NCBI RefSeq assembly: GCF_007741495.1
Contig: NZ_CP036262.1
Location: 7,068,001-7,132,000, forward strand
DNA from: Roseimaritima multifibrata
GTDB taxonomy: Bacteria > Planctomycetota > Planctomycetia > Pirellulales > Pirellulaceae
DNA: 64,000 nt
Reading direction: 5' to 3'
The translations under genes were made by a program, and so were the position numbers. Each line of letters starts with the position of its first letter. Positions within the stretch are counted from its first letter, which is position 1. Below the pieces are notes generated by a model that saw only the letters and a list, made by a program, of their open reading frames with translations, did not search any database and was not told the DNA's origin. Shown here piece after piece: positions 1 to 9,211 of the stretch.

Positions 1-1
1 T

Positions 2-3000
2 CAAAACCAGAATGTCATCGTTTCCTGGAACGAAGATGGTGGAATGTATTACACAACCTACCGCGGAGGAATACTCTCTAACAAAATCCTCTTAAGTTCC
101 ACCAATGAGGCCGGACGCAGTTCGTTGGCAATGAGCGAAATCGGCGAAGCGGTTATCGCCTGGGATGAATCGCCAGCGCAAATGCTTCCCAATAAATCAC
201 AGGTCCGCTACCAGCGGATAAATGCTGCTGGCGAAAGGATCGGCAATGTTGAATTTGCTGCGGCAAACCTAACCATCGACCATCACTCTCCTGACGTAGC
301 GTTGGATGAATCCGGCGACTTTGTCATCGCTTGGGACGGAGACGATGGGATCACGTTGCGACGGTTTGGTGCCAATGGATCGATCGGCTGGGAAGAGCAA
401 ATCGATCTTTCTGCGCCGACAGCTAAAAACGTCAGTATCGGCATGCTGGATCAAAATAACATTGCCGTCATTTGGGCCGAATTTAATGGTCCTTCGATCT
501 CCAATGGGATTCAACACACCACGCTCCATACTCAGGAAGTAACGGTCACCACCACCGCGGATACCAACGACGGGACAACAACAAGCATCGCGGACCTGAA
601 ATCCAACCGCGGAGCCGACGGCCAGATCTCTTTACGAGAAGCGATCCAAGCAGCCAACAATGAAGCCCACGCCGTACGGATCATATTGCCAGCGGGAACC
701 TACACTTTCACTGGATCGAATAGTCACACGTTTGAGCAAGACATCTTTATTGAAGGGCAAGGGATCACCGAAACGATTATCGATGGTGGGCTAATGACGA
801 CGACATTCGTTGCGGACAACGATGCAAGTCTATCGATGTCCTCGCTGACACTCACCGGTGGCAATGGCACGTCGGGCGGCGCCATTCGCTTGGATGACGC
901 AAGCGATTTCAGCGGGTCAAAGATTCGATTGACAGCCAATTTCTCGTCGGCCAACGGAGGCGCCATTGAAGGCAACACGGGAGAAATTGCAATCCAAAAT
1001 GCAGAACTAGATACCAACAATGCAGGTGGTAACGGCGGCGCTATTAGCCATTCAGGAGTCCTGTTTCTCGAAAATACAACGTTGCGTGCCAATCGCAGCG
1101 GGGCGAATGGCGGAGCGATTGCCAGTCTGACCACCGATGCGTCCACGTTTCTGTTCAATGTGACCATTAGCGGAAACCAAGCTGGCAGTACTGGAGGTGC
1201 AATCCTTACCGATCAAAACCTTACCATTTCTCAGTCGACCATCGCCTTTAACACTGCAGCGTCGACCTACGGGATTCACACGACCGACGACGGCGACAAA
1301 ATCAAGGTCTCCAATTCGATTCTCTACAATCCCGGTGGCAACAATGCGAACGCCACGTTTACGTCGTTCGGCGGAAACTTAGACGGCGATGCAACGGCCG
1401 GATTTGCGGAACTGACAGATCAAAATAACGTCGACCCGTTATTGCAAACGCTGGCCTATAACGGGGGCGTCGGGCAAACCCATGCATTGGACGCGGCAAG
1501 TACCGCGATCGATAGTGCGACGGACGTATGGACCTCCCTATTCGACCAAACCGGACAGATGCGAATGGGCGGCGCGGACATCGGAGCCTTCGAAACTCCG
1601 ACGTCACTCCTCACCGTCGACACAAAATCGGACGTCGCGGATGGCGACACCAGCTCGATTGCAAACCTGCTGCTCGATCGTGGAGCCGATGGAAAAATCT
1701 CTCTGCGTGAAGCCATCCTAGCGACGAACAATACTGCGAATACGAATTCAAGTCCCGACCGCATTCAGTTTGAAATAGGCGAAATCGGACCTTGGGTTAT
1801 CGACGTCACCTCCGCTTTGCCAACGATCACCGATGCGGTCAACATCGACGCGACAACGCAAACCGGTTACGTCGATCGCCCCCTGATCGCATTAGATGGT
1901 GGTGCAATCCTAGAAGATGGGATCAAGATAGGTACCGGCGGCAGCAACAGCACCATTCGTGGTTTACTGATTCGTGATTTTGGTTTAAGCGGAATCTCCG
2001 TCGTCGCGACGGCAGTGAATAACAAATTGCAAGCGAACTGGATCGGCGATTACCGCTTATCCGGAGAAGCCTCAGGGACTCCACAAGGTAACGACGAATC
2101 GGGAATCACCGTTCTGAGCTCAGGAAACCTCATCGGCGGTTCCTCCGCTGGCGACGGAAACCGGATCGGCGGAAATGGAGAGAACGGGATCCTGCTTAAG
2201 AATGCTACGGCGACGGCAAACCAAATCTGGGGCAACGAGATTGGCTTGGCAAGCGACGGCGCCACCCTGCTGCCTAATGGCGAATCCGGGATCTACCTCG
2301 ATGGAAGTTCGCTAAATGAAATCGGTGGTACCACCAGTGAAAAAGGGAACGTGATTGTCGGAATGCTGCAACACGGCATTTTCCTTGAAGAAGCCGACAA
2401 CAACACGATCCAAGGGAACTGGATCGGAACCAATTCGGCAAACGATTCCGGCCTAGGGAATGTGACCTACGGAATTGGGCTGGGAACCAACAGCGAACAA
2501 AACACCGTCGGTGGAGTCGGTGCGGGCGAAGCAAACGTGATTCGCAATAACGGGGTCGGAATCGCAAGCGTTGCCACGGCACGCCAAAACAGCATTCGCG
2601 GCAACATCATCACCGGAAGTACCGGGCTGGGGATCGACTTGGACCTGGATGGTGTCGGGACAAATGATGCCGGAGATGTCGACTCTGGCGCGAACACTGG
2701 CCAGAACTATCCGCTGCTGGGATCCGCCATATTCAGTGGTGGCAGCGTGACCATCGAAGGCGCATTTGATGGCATCGCCAACCAAACCCTCACCATCGAT
2801 TTCTACAAAGCCGATGTCGATCTTAGCGGCTATGGTGAAGCGGAAGCCTACCTCGGTTCCACCACCGTTACCACGGATGGCACAGGACAGGGAACCTTCA
2901 CTTTCAGTCAAGCCGTAACGAATTTTAATGTCGGTTCCACGGTCACCGCAACCGCTACCGATGCAGCGGGGAACACCTCGGAATTCGCCGCAAACATCCT

Positions 3001-6000
3001 AGCAGCAGCCCCCAACACGGCCCCTACGCTAACCCTTGATTCGACCTCTCTTACGACCCAGGAAGATACGGATGTTAGCTCCGCGGTTTTAATCACAAAC
3101 ATCACCGTTAACGATGACGGCAATGGCACCAATTCACTACAACTAAGTGGCACCGATGCCGCTCATTTCCAAATCATCGGTTCCGCACTTTATCTACGAT
3201 CGGGTACCGTCCTGGATTACGAATCCAAAACGAGTTACTCCGTGACCGTATCGGTCGATGATACAACGGTCGGTGGAAGTCCGGATGATTCCGAAACCTT
3301 TACGCTGACGATCGGCGATGTGAACGAAGCGCCCGTCCTTCAAAACGATGCCTACTCTCTTGCCGAAGGGGGCTCGCGTGTTGTTCCCATTGGAACGGGC
3401 GTACTGGGCAACGACAGCGACGTTGACGGCGATACGCTAACGGCAAGCTTGGTGTCAGGACCTGCCAACGCAGCATCGTTCACGCTAAATGCTGACGGAT
3501 CCTTTTCTTACACCCACGATGGAAGTGAAACCGCAACCGACCAGTTCACCTACCAAGTCAGCGACGGAACCGTCACTCGAAATGCGACGGTCAATCTGAC
3601 AATTACGGCCGTCAATGATGCTCCGGTCGCTCAAAACGATGCCTACACGATCGGCGAAGGGGGATCGCTAACGATTCCTGTGGGGACAGGAGTCCTCAAT
3701 AACGACAGCGATGCAGAGGGCGATACGCTAACGGCAAGCTTGGTATCAGGACCTGCCAACGCAGCATCGTTCACCCTGAATGCTGACGGATCTTTCTCCT
3801 ACACCCACGATGGAAGTGAAACCGCAACCGACCAATTCACCTATCAAGTCAGCGACGGTACGGTCACTCGAAATGCGACGGTCAATCTGACGATTACGGC
3901 CGTCAATGATGCTCCGGTCGCTCAAAACGATGCCTATTCCGTCGCCGAAGGGGGATCGCTAACGATTCCGGTGGGGACAGGGGTCCTCAACAACGACAGC
4001 GATGCAGAGGGCGATACACTAACGGCAAGTTTGGTATCAGGGCCTGCCAACGCAGCATCGTTCACGCTAAATGCTGACGGATCCTTTTCTTATACCCACG
4101 ATGGAAGTGAAACCGCAACCGACCAATTCACCTATCAAGTCAGCGACGGTACGGTCACTCGAAATGCAACGGTCAACCTGACGATAACGGCAGCCAATGA
4201 TGCTCCGGTCGCTCAAAACGATGCCTATTCCGTCGCCGAAGGGGGATCGCTAACGATTCCAGTGGGGACGGGAGTTCTCAATAACGACAGCGATACAGAT
4301 GGCGATACGCTAACGGCAAGCCTGGTGTCAGGACCTGCCAACGCAGCGTCATTCACGCTAAATGCTGACGGATCCTTTTCTTATACCCACGATGGAAGTG
4401 AAACCGCAACCGACCAATTCACCTATCAAGTCAGCGACGGTACGGTCACTCGAAATGCGACAGTCAACCTAACAATTACGGCAGTCAATGACGCGCCGGT
4501 CGCTCAAAACGATGCCTACACTGTTGCCGAAGGGGGATCGCTAACGATTCCGGTGGGAACCGGAGTCCTCAATAACGACAGCGATGCAGAAGGCGATACG
4601 CTAACGGCAAGCCTGGTGTCAGGACCTACCAATGCAGCATCGTTCACACTGAATGCTGACGGATCCTTTTCTTACACCCACGATGGAAGTGAAACCGCAA
4701 CCGACCAGTTCACCTACCAAGTCAGCGACGGTACGGTCACTCGAAATGCGACGGTCAACCTAACAATCACCGGGGTCAATGATGCTCCGATTGCACAAAA
4801 CGATGCGTATACCGTTGCCGAAGGCGGATCTCGCATCGTTCCTATTGGAACGGGCGTGCTTAGCAACGACAGCGACGTGGACGGCGATACGCTAACCGTC
4901 AGCCTGGTCACGGGGCCGTCCCATGCTGCGTCCTTCACATTGAATGCGGACGGATCGTTTGCCTACACTCACAACGGAAACGAAGGGGCAACCGATCAAT
5001 TCACTTATCAAATCAGCGATGGAACGGTCACGCGAACCGCGACGGTAACGTTGACAATCACCGACGTAAACGATGCTCCCATAGCACTGCCTGACGCTTA
5101 TACGATTAGCGAAGGGGGCCTGATCAGCATCCCAGCAGGCATCGGGTTGCTTCAAAACGACTCGGACATTGAAGGCGACACGTTAACGGCCAGTTTGGTC
5201 TCAGGGCCTTCAAATGCGCTGGCATTCGGTTTGAACGCCGACGGATCGTTTACCTACACGCACGACGGGAGTGAAACAGCAGTCGACCAGTTCGTTTACG
5301 AAATCAGCGATGGGACTTCGACGCATCAAGCGACCGTCACGGTCAATGTGACCCCGGTGAACGATGCCCCTGTTGGCAATAGTGATAGTTACACCCTGCT
5401 CGCAGGTTCCGAGCTAAACGTATCGGCTATCAATGGCGTACTGCAAAACGATATCGATGCAGAAAGTGACACTCTACGGATCGAACTTGTCTCTGGCCCC
5501 GATCATGCCGAGGACTTTACGCTGAATGCAGATGGGTCTTTCCATTATGATCACCACAACGACACCCATACCGTCGACCAATTCAGTTATCGCGTCTTTG
5601 ACGGGGAATCCGGCAGCGAAGTTATAACGGTTACCATCAACATCCTTCCGATCCAGCAACCCGTCCCAATCGCACCGCAAGCACGTCCAGCGCCGCCTGA
5701 AGCTATCATTCCGGAAATCCAAGCGAGCGAAGAGGAAGCGGACACCGATTCGGGGAGTGAAGCGACGCAAGAGAGTACCGTTTCCCCAGTACCTCAGCAA
5801 ACGTCCGATCAGCCAGCCAACAAACCATCTAGCAGTTTGCAGCCAGCCGTTACCGAGGTCGCCGATCCCGGGAGTTCCGACAGCCCGCAGCAATCGTTGG
5901 AATTGGGGCAAATTGAATTGATCGTGCTGAATTCAAACCGCACCAGCGACGTGGGCAGCCGATCACAAAACGGGGCGGAAGCACAAGACCTAGCCCAGTC

Positions 6001-6370
6001 CGCATTGGCTTCGGCAACGACTCGCGTCAACGCCGCTCTGGCACAACCTCAACTGTGGCAAGCCCTTGGTTCGATGCAAGACCAGATGGGTCAGTCGATC
6101 TCTACGGCGAATTTAACGATTGGGGCAACTGTTACCGCCACGACCGGAATTACCGTGGGGTATGTCGTTTGGGTGATACGTGGAGGCATTTTGTTAAGTA
6201 GTTTGATGGCCAATCTGCCGATGTGGCGTCTAATGGACCCGATGGCCATCCTCGATTCGAGCGGTTCTGTCGAAAGTGACGACGAGTCCCTTGAATCGAT
6301 GGTTGAAGAAGAGGAGCGTCCCTCCGAGCCAACTTCGCACGCGTCACCAGTTCCCGTTAACCCGGCATAG
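2..6370 (+). CDS. Giant CSLREA / beta-helix / tandem-95 repeat surface protein (5' end outside window)
   Basis: The reading frame is already open at base 2, so the gene begins upstream of the window; the ATG at 44 is only an internal Met. Two CSLREA-type segments (motif ISLREAI, about 540-660 and 1612-1740) each precede a right-handed parallel beta-helix region rich in GG/N repeats. A cadherin-like domain follows (about 3016-3322), then eight Ig-like tandem-95/VCBS-type repeats (3323-5650), a Pro/Ser/Glu-rich linker, and a C-terminal hydrophobic segment (about 6110-6260) containing VIRGGILLSS and MWRLMDPMAIL, then an acidic tail. Such proteins are secreted or surface-bound adhesins; the C-terminal hydrophobic motif is, from memory, shared by related giants and probably anchors them. 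The hybrid kinase starts 5 bp after the stop, implying cotranscription. Ligand unknown. Confidence 0.9.
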   Translation, partial: QNQNVIVSWNEDGGMYYTTYRGGILSNKILLSSTNEAGRSSLAMSEIGEAVIAWDESPAQMLPNKSQVRYQRINAAGERIGNVEFAAANLTIDHHSPDVALDESGDFVIAWDGDDGITLRRFGANGSIGWEEQIDLSAPTAKNVSIGMLDQNNIAVIWAEFNGPSISNGIQHTTLHTQEVTVTTTADTNDGTTTSIADLKSNRGADGQISLREAIQAANNEAHAVRIILPAGTYTFTGSNSHTFEQDIFIEGQGITETIIDGGLMTTTFVADNDASLSMSSLTLTGGNGTSGGAIRLDDASDFSGSKIRLTANFSSANGGAIEGNTGEIAIQNAELDTNNAGGNGGAISHSGVLFLENTTLRANRSGANGGAIASLTTDASTFLFNVTISGNQAGSTGGAILTDQNLTISQSTIAFNTAASTYGIHTTDDGDKIKVSNSILYNPGGNNANATFTSFGGNLDGDATAGFAELTDQNNVDPLLQTLAYNGGVGQTHALDAASTAIDSATDVWTSLFDQTGQMRMGGADIGAFETPTSLLTVDTKSDVADGDTSSIANLLLDRGADGKISLREAILATNNTANTNSSPDRIQFEIGEIGPWVIDVTSALPTITDAVNIDATTQTGYVDRPLIALDGGAILEDGIKIGTGGSNSTIRGLLIRDFGLSGISVVATAVNNKLQANWIGDYRLSGEASGTPQGNDESGITVLSSGNLIGGSSAGDGNRIGGNGENGILLKNATATANQIWGNEIGLASDGATLLPNGESGIYLDGSSLNEIGGTTSEKGNVIVGMLQHGIFLEEADNNTIQGNWIGTNSANDSGLGNVTYGIGLGTNSEQNTVGGVGAGEANVIRNNGVGIASVATARQNSIRGNIITGSTGLGIDLDLDGVGTNDAGDVDSGANTGQNYPLLGSAIFSGGSVTIEGAFDGIANQTLTIDFYKADVDLSGYGEAEAYLGSTTVTTDGTGQGTFTFSQAVTNFNVGSTVTATATDAAGNTSEFAANILAAAPNTAPTLTLDSTSLTTQEDTDVSSAVLITNITVNDDGNGTNSLQLSGTDAAHFQIIGSALYLRSGTVLDYESKTSYSVTVSVDDTTVGGSPDDSETFTLTIGDVNEAPVLQNDAYSLAEGGSRVVPIGTGVLGNDSDVDGDTLTASLVSGPANAASFTLNADGSFSYTHDGSETATDQFTYQVSDGTVTRNATVNLTITAVNDAPVAQNDAYTIGEGGSLTIPVGTGVLNNDSDAEGDTLTASLVSGPANAASFTLNADGSFSYTHDGSETATDQFTYQVSDGTVTRNATVNLTITAVNDAPVAQNDAYSVAEGGSLTIPVGTGVLNNDSDAEGDTLTASLVSGPANAASFTLNADGSFSYTHDGSETATDQFTYQVSDGTVTRNATVNLTITAANDAPVAQNDAYSVAEGGSLTIPVGTGVLNNDSDTDGDTLTASLVSGPANAASFTLNADGSFSYTHDGSETATDQFTYQVSDGTVTRNATVNLTITAVNDAPVAQNDAYTVAEGGSLTIPVGTGVLNNDSDAEGDTLTASLVSGPTNAASFTLNADGSFSYTHDGSETATDQFTYQVSDGTVTRNATVNLTITGVNDAPIAQNDAYTVAEGGSRIVPIGTGVLSNDSDVDGDTLTVSLVTGPSHAASFTLNADGSFAYTHNGNEGATDQFTYQISDGTVTRTATVTLTITDVNDAPIALPDAYTISEGGLISIPAGIGLLQNDSDIEGDTLTASLVSGPSNALAFGLNADGSFTYTHDGSETAVDQFVYEISDGTSTHQATVTVNVTPVNDAPVGNSDSYTLLAGSELNVSAINGVLQNDIDAESDTLRIELVSGPDHAEDFTLNADGSFHYDHHNDTHTVDQFSYRVFDGESGSEVITVTINILPIQQPVPIAPQARPAPPEAIIPEIQASEEEADTDSGSEATQESTVSPVPQQTSDQPANKPSSSLQPAVTEVADPGSSDSPQQSLELGQIELIVLNSNRTSDVGSRSQNGAEAQDLAQSALASATTRVNAALAQPQLWQALGSMQDQMGQSISTANLTIGATVTATTGITVGYVVWVIRGGILLSSLMANLPMWRLMDPMAILDSSGSVESDDESLESMVEEEERPSEPTSHASPVPVNPA
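3323..5650 (+). repeat. Eight 291-bp in-frame tandem repeats (97 aa each)
   Basis: Units start at 3323, 3614, 3905, 4196, 4487, 4778, 5069 and 5360, exactly 291 bp apart with no indel. Each encodes an Ig-like domain beginning N-D-A-P and containing NDSD, NADGSFSYTHDG and DQFTYQVSDGT. Units 2-5 are nearly identical at DNA level, including silent positions, while units 7 and 8 have diverged. That pattern suggests recent duplication or gene conversion in the middle of the array. Confidence 0.95.
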
Positions 6371-6375
6371 ACCCT

Positions 6376-8964
6376 ATGAATCGTCAGATCACAGCACGCC
6401 TGCGACTGGCGATCGGTGCAGCTGGAATTGTTGCCAGCTGTTTGCTGACCTGTGCATTTCTAGGTTTGCTACCGGACGAACGTCCCGCGGTCGCTCAAGG
6501 CCGCGCCCACCTGTGCGAATCGATCGCCGTTTACAGTTCGGCGTTGTTGGCTCAGGGGGAAGTCCGAACGATGGACAACACCCTCCAGGCGATCGCCGCC
6601 CACAATCCGCAAGTCATCTCGGTCGGCATTCGACGTGAAAATGGCCGCCTTCTGAATAACACCGGGGATCATCAACAACACTGGCACCTTGAACCGGGGC
6701 AAACCTCGACAGTCGATCAAGTCCGCGCCCCCTTGCTGGCCCATGGTCAACCTTGGGGTTCTGTCGAAGTCGTCTTTACGCCGCTCACCCACCCTGGCAT
6801 TCTTGGTGTGATCCGCCAACGTGCGATCGCATTCCCATTGATGGTCGGCGCCGCAACCTGCATCCTCTTTTGGTTCTACTTCGGCCGGATGCTGAAACAG
6901 TTGGACCCCAATGCGGCAGTTCCGGGACGGGTTCGAGAAGCTTTGGATGTGCTTGCAGAAAGCCTGCTGTTGGTCGATCACAAGGGCACGATTCGGTTTG
7001 CGAACCGCGTTTTCTCCGACCTTCTGCAAATGCCAGCGGAAAGACTGGTCGGCCGTCCAATTCGCAGCTTGCCGTGGTTAGAAACCGACACCAAAGGGGA
7101 ACATCCTGAAGGTACCGTAAGAGACCTGTTACCTTGGGAAGAATCGCAGCAAGAAGGTCAGGCACTCGTCGGTCAAATGTTGGAACTGGTTGATTCGCAT
7201 GGGACCAAACGAACCCTCAACGTTAGTTGCTCGCCCGTGTTGGCCGCAGGCGGGGTCGTCCGCGGGGTAATGATCTGTTGCGATGACGTGACCCATCTGG
7301 AAGAAATCAAGATTCAACTTCGCAATGCACGTGATCAGGCCGACGCCGCCAGTGCCGCCAAAAGTGCTTTTGTCGCCAACATGAGCCACGAAATTCGAAC
7401 TCCGCTAAATGCGGTCCTTGGGTTTGCGGACGTTCTTCGCCGCGGGATGGCCACCAGTCGAGAGGAAGAAGTCGAATACCTCGACATGATCCACCGCAGT
7501 GGGCACCACCTTCTGGAACTGATTAACGACATCCTGGACCTTTCCAAAATTGAATCGGGGCGCCTGCAAGTCGAATCGATTGAATGTTCCGTCGCCCGCA
7601 TCGCCCACGATGTCCGCTCGGTGTTGTCTCAACGCGCCTCCGAGAAAAGCCTATCGCTAAACGTTGAATTCAAATCGGAGCTGCCTGAATTCATTCAGTC
7701 CGACCCGACCAAGCTTCGCCAGATCCTGACCAATCTGACCGGCAATGCCCTCAAGTTTACCGAGCGCGGCGGCGTCACTATCGAAATCCGAATGGTCCGA
7801 GGCCGACAGCCACACATCGAAGCATCGATTCAAGACACCGGCATCGGGATGACACCGGAGCAGCAGAAAAAGATCTTCGATGCATTCCAGCAAGCAGACG
7901 GCTCGACAACGCGTCGCTTTGGAGGGACCGGGCTAGGGCTAGCGATCAGCCGCCAGTTCGCCGAGGCGATGGGGGGAACACTGACGGTATCCAGCGTTCC
8001 CGATAAAGGAAGCACGTTCCTGGTCCGCCTACCCACCGGATCACTGCGTGGGACACGATTGATGTCGATTGAGGAAATCGAAGCGGACCTAGAAGAGTTG
8101 ACCGATACGAACGATGCCGCTCAGACGTTGCGTCTGCCAGCCAAACGGATTTTGATCGTCGACGATGGCGAGGCCAACCGCCGCCTGCTGGAATTGGTTC
8201 TTCGCCGCGCCGGAGCCGTTACCCATCTGGGCTGCGACGGCCGAGACGCCCTCAAAGCGGTCAGCGAACAAGACTTTGACTTAGTCCTGATGGACATGCA
8301 GATGCCTGTCATGACCGGTTACGAAGCGGCACAGCGAATCCGATCGACCGGCTGCAATGTGCCGATCATCGCGCTCACTGGCAACGCAATGAAAGGCGAT
8401 CGTCAACGCTGCATTGAAGCGGGCTGTAACGAATTCCTAACCAAACCGGTCAATGTCGACCTATTGGTCCAAACCGTTGCCCAGTTTGTCGGCTGTGAAC
8501 CACGCCCTATCGAGAAGGTCGAACCCGAACCAGCGATCGACGAAACGATGCTGCAGCTACCGGCAATCCCACCGCTCGAATTCCCCACGGTCGAAGAAGA
8601 ACTGCAGGCGGATGTCGAGGAACTGCAGCAGGAAATCGACGCACAAAAGGTCGATTCCAAAGCGCCCGTTCGGTCCGCTCTACCAATGGATGACGAAGAG
8701 TTCCGAGAAATCGTGCAAGAGTTCGTTCCTCGGATGGAGCAACGTTTCGAAGAAATCAAACAGCTGCTAGCGAGCGAAGACTACGAAAACCTCAGCGAAC
8801 TAGCGCACTGGTTAAAAGGATCCGCAGGGACCACCGGTTTCCTCCCCTTGGTCGAACCGTCAGAACGTCTGCAGGTCGCAGCCCGAGCGGGCAACGCCAC
8901 CACCTGCCAAGCTACGGTCGCAGAATTAGAAGAACTAATCGGCCGCGTCGAAGTCCCCACCTAG
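6376..8964 (+). CDS. Membrane hybrid histidine kinase (PAS-HisKA-HATPase-REC-Hpt)
   Basis: This 862-aa protein has an N-terminal membrane segment (about 10-33), an extracytoplasmic region of roughly 110 residues and a second membrane segment (about 145-170). A PAS domain follows (about 190-310), then HisKA with phospho-acceptor His338 in SHEIRTP, an ATPase domain with the N box near 446-460, DTGIGM at 487 and GGTGLGLAI at 516. A receiver has DD at 596-597, phospho-acceptor Asp640 and Lys690. The C-terminal Hpt has His811 in AHWLKGSAGT. All phosphorelay residues are present, so a full His-Asp-His relay is expected. It starts 5 bp after the giant surface protein, suggesting it may sense that protein's state. 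The sensor region resembles that of the GGDEF protein at 11869-14385. Confidence 0.93.
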   Translation: MNRQITARLRLAIGAAGIVASCLLTCAFLGLLPDERPAVAQGRAHLCESIAVYSSALLAQGEVRTMDNTLQAIAAHNPQVISVGIRRENGRLLNNTGDHQQHWHLEPGQTSTVDQVRAPLLAHGQPWGSVEVVFTPLTHPGILGVIRQRAIAFPLMVGAATCILFWFYFGRMLKQLDPNAAVPGRVREALDVLAESLLLVDHKGTIRFANRVFSDLLQMPAERLVGRPIRSLPWLETDTKGEHPEGTVRDLLPWEESQQEGQALVGQMLELVDSHGTKRTLNVSCSPVLAAGGVVRGVMICCDDVTHLEEIKIQLRNARDQADAASAAKSAFVANMSHEIRTPLNAVLGFADVLRRGMATSREEEVEYLDMIHRSGHHLLELINDILDLSKIESGRLQVESIECSVARIAHDVRSVLSQRASEKSLSLNVEFKSELPEFIQSDPTKLRQILTNLTGNALKFTERGGVTIEIRMVRGRQPHIEASIQDTGIGMTPEQQKKIFDAFQQADGSTTRRFGGTGLGLAISRQFAEAMGGTLTVSSVPDKGSTFLVRLPTGSLRGTRLMSIEEIEADLEELTDTNDAAQTLRLPAKRILIVDDGEANRRLLELVLRRAGAVTHLGCDGRDALKAVSEQDFDLVLMDMQMPVMTGYEAAQRIRSTGCNVPIIALTGNAMKGDRQRCIEAGCNEFLTKPVNVDLLVQTVAQFVGCEPRPIEKVEPEPAIDETMLQLPAIPPLEFPTVEEELQADVEELQQEIDAQKVDSKAPVRSALPMDDEEFREIVQEFVPRMEQRFEEIKQLLASEDYENLSELAHWLKGSAGTTGFLPLVEPSERLQVAARAGNATTCQATVAELEELIGRVEVPT

Positions 8965-9102
8965 CAAATCACCAACCGGTCTGGGAAACGTTTAAAAAAC
9001 GCTCAACTCCCAACGAAGAGAACGATATCGGTTTGGTTCGCATACGTCCCCTCCATTGAATCGGCTAGCAATACAGTTTGATTGTTTCCGGTTCCTTAAC
9101 GG

Positions 9103-9192
9103 CTCCCATTAAAGCGGGAGACGTCGAAAGGACGATAAGTGCTAAATCATACTTTTCTTTGCGGTTAATCATAGCTCGGCGATCCTCTCGCC
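9103..9192 (+). promoter_or_regulatory. Hairpin-rich leader upstream of the HD-GYP response regulator
   Basis: The 247-bp gap before the regulator holds three short hairpins: CTCCC/GGGAG at 9103-9120, CGTC-GAAAG-GACG at 9122-9134, and GGCGA/TCGCC at 9178-9192, the last ending 19 bp before the ATG. A purine-rich AAAAGG lies 7 nt before the start. No known riboswitch class was recognised; a structured 5' UTR is only an inference. Confidence 0.3.
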
Positions 9193-9211
9193 TGCTTTAA
9201 AAGGTTTTACC

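Noticed and set aside
9103-9192. c-di-GMP (GEMM) riboswitch before the HD-GYP gene
   Set aside because: The hairpins do not show the conserved GEMM core as far as I can read; kept only as an unclassified structured leader.
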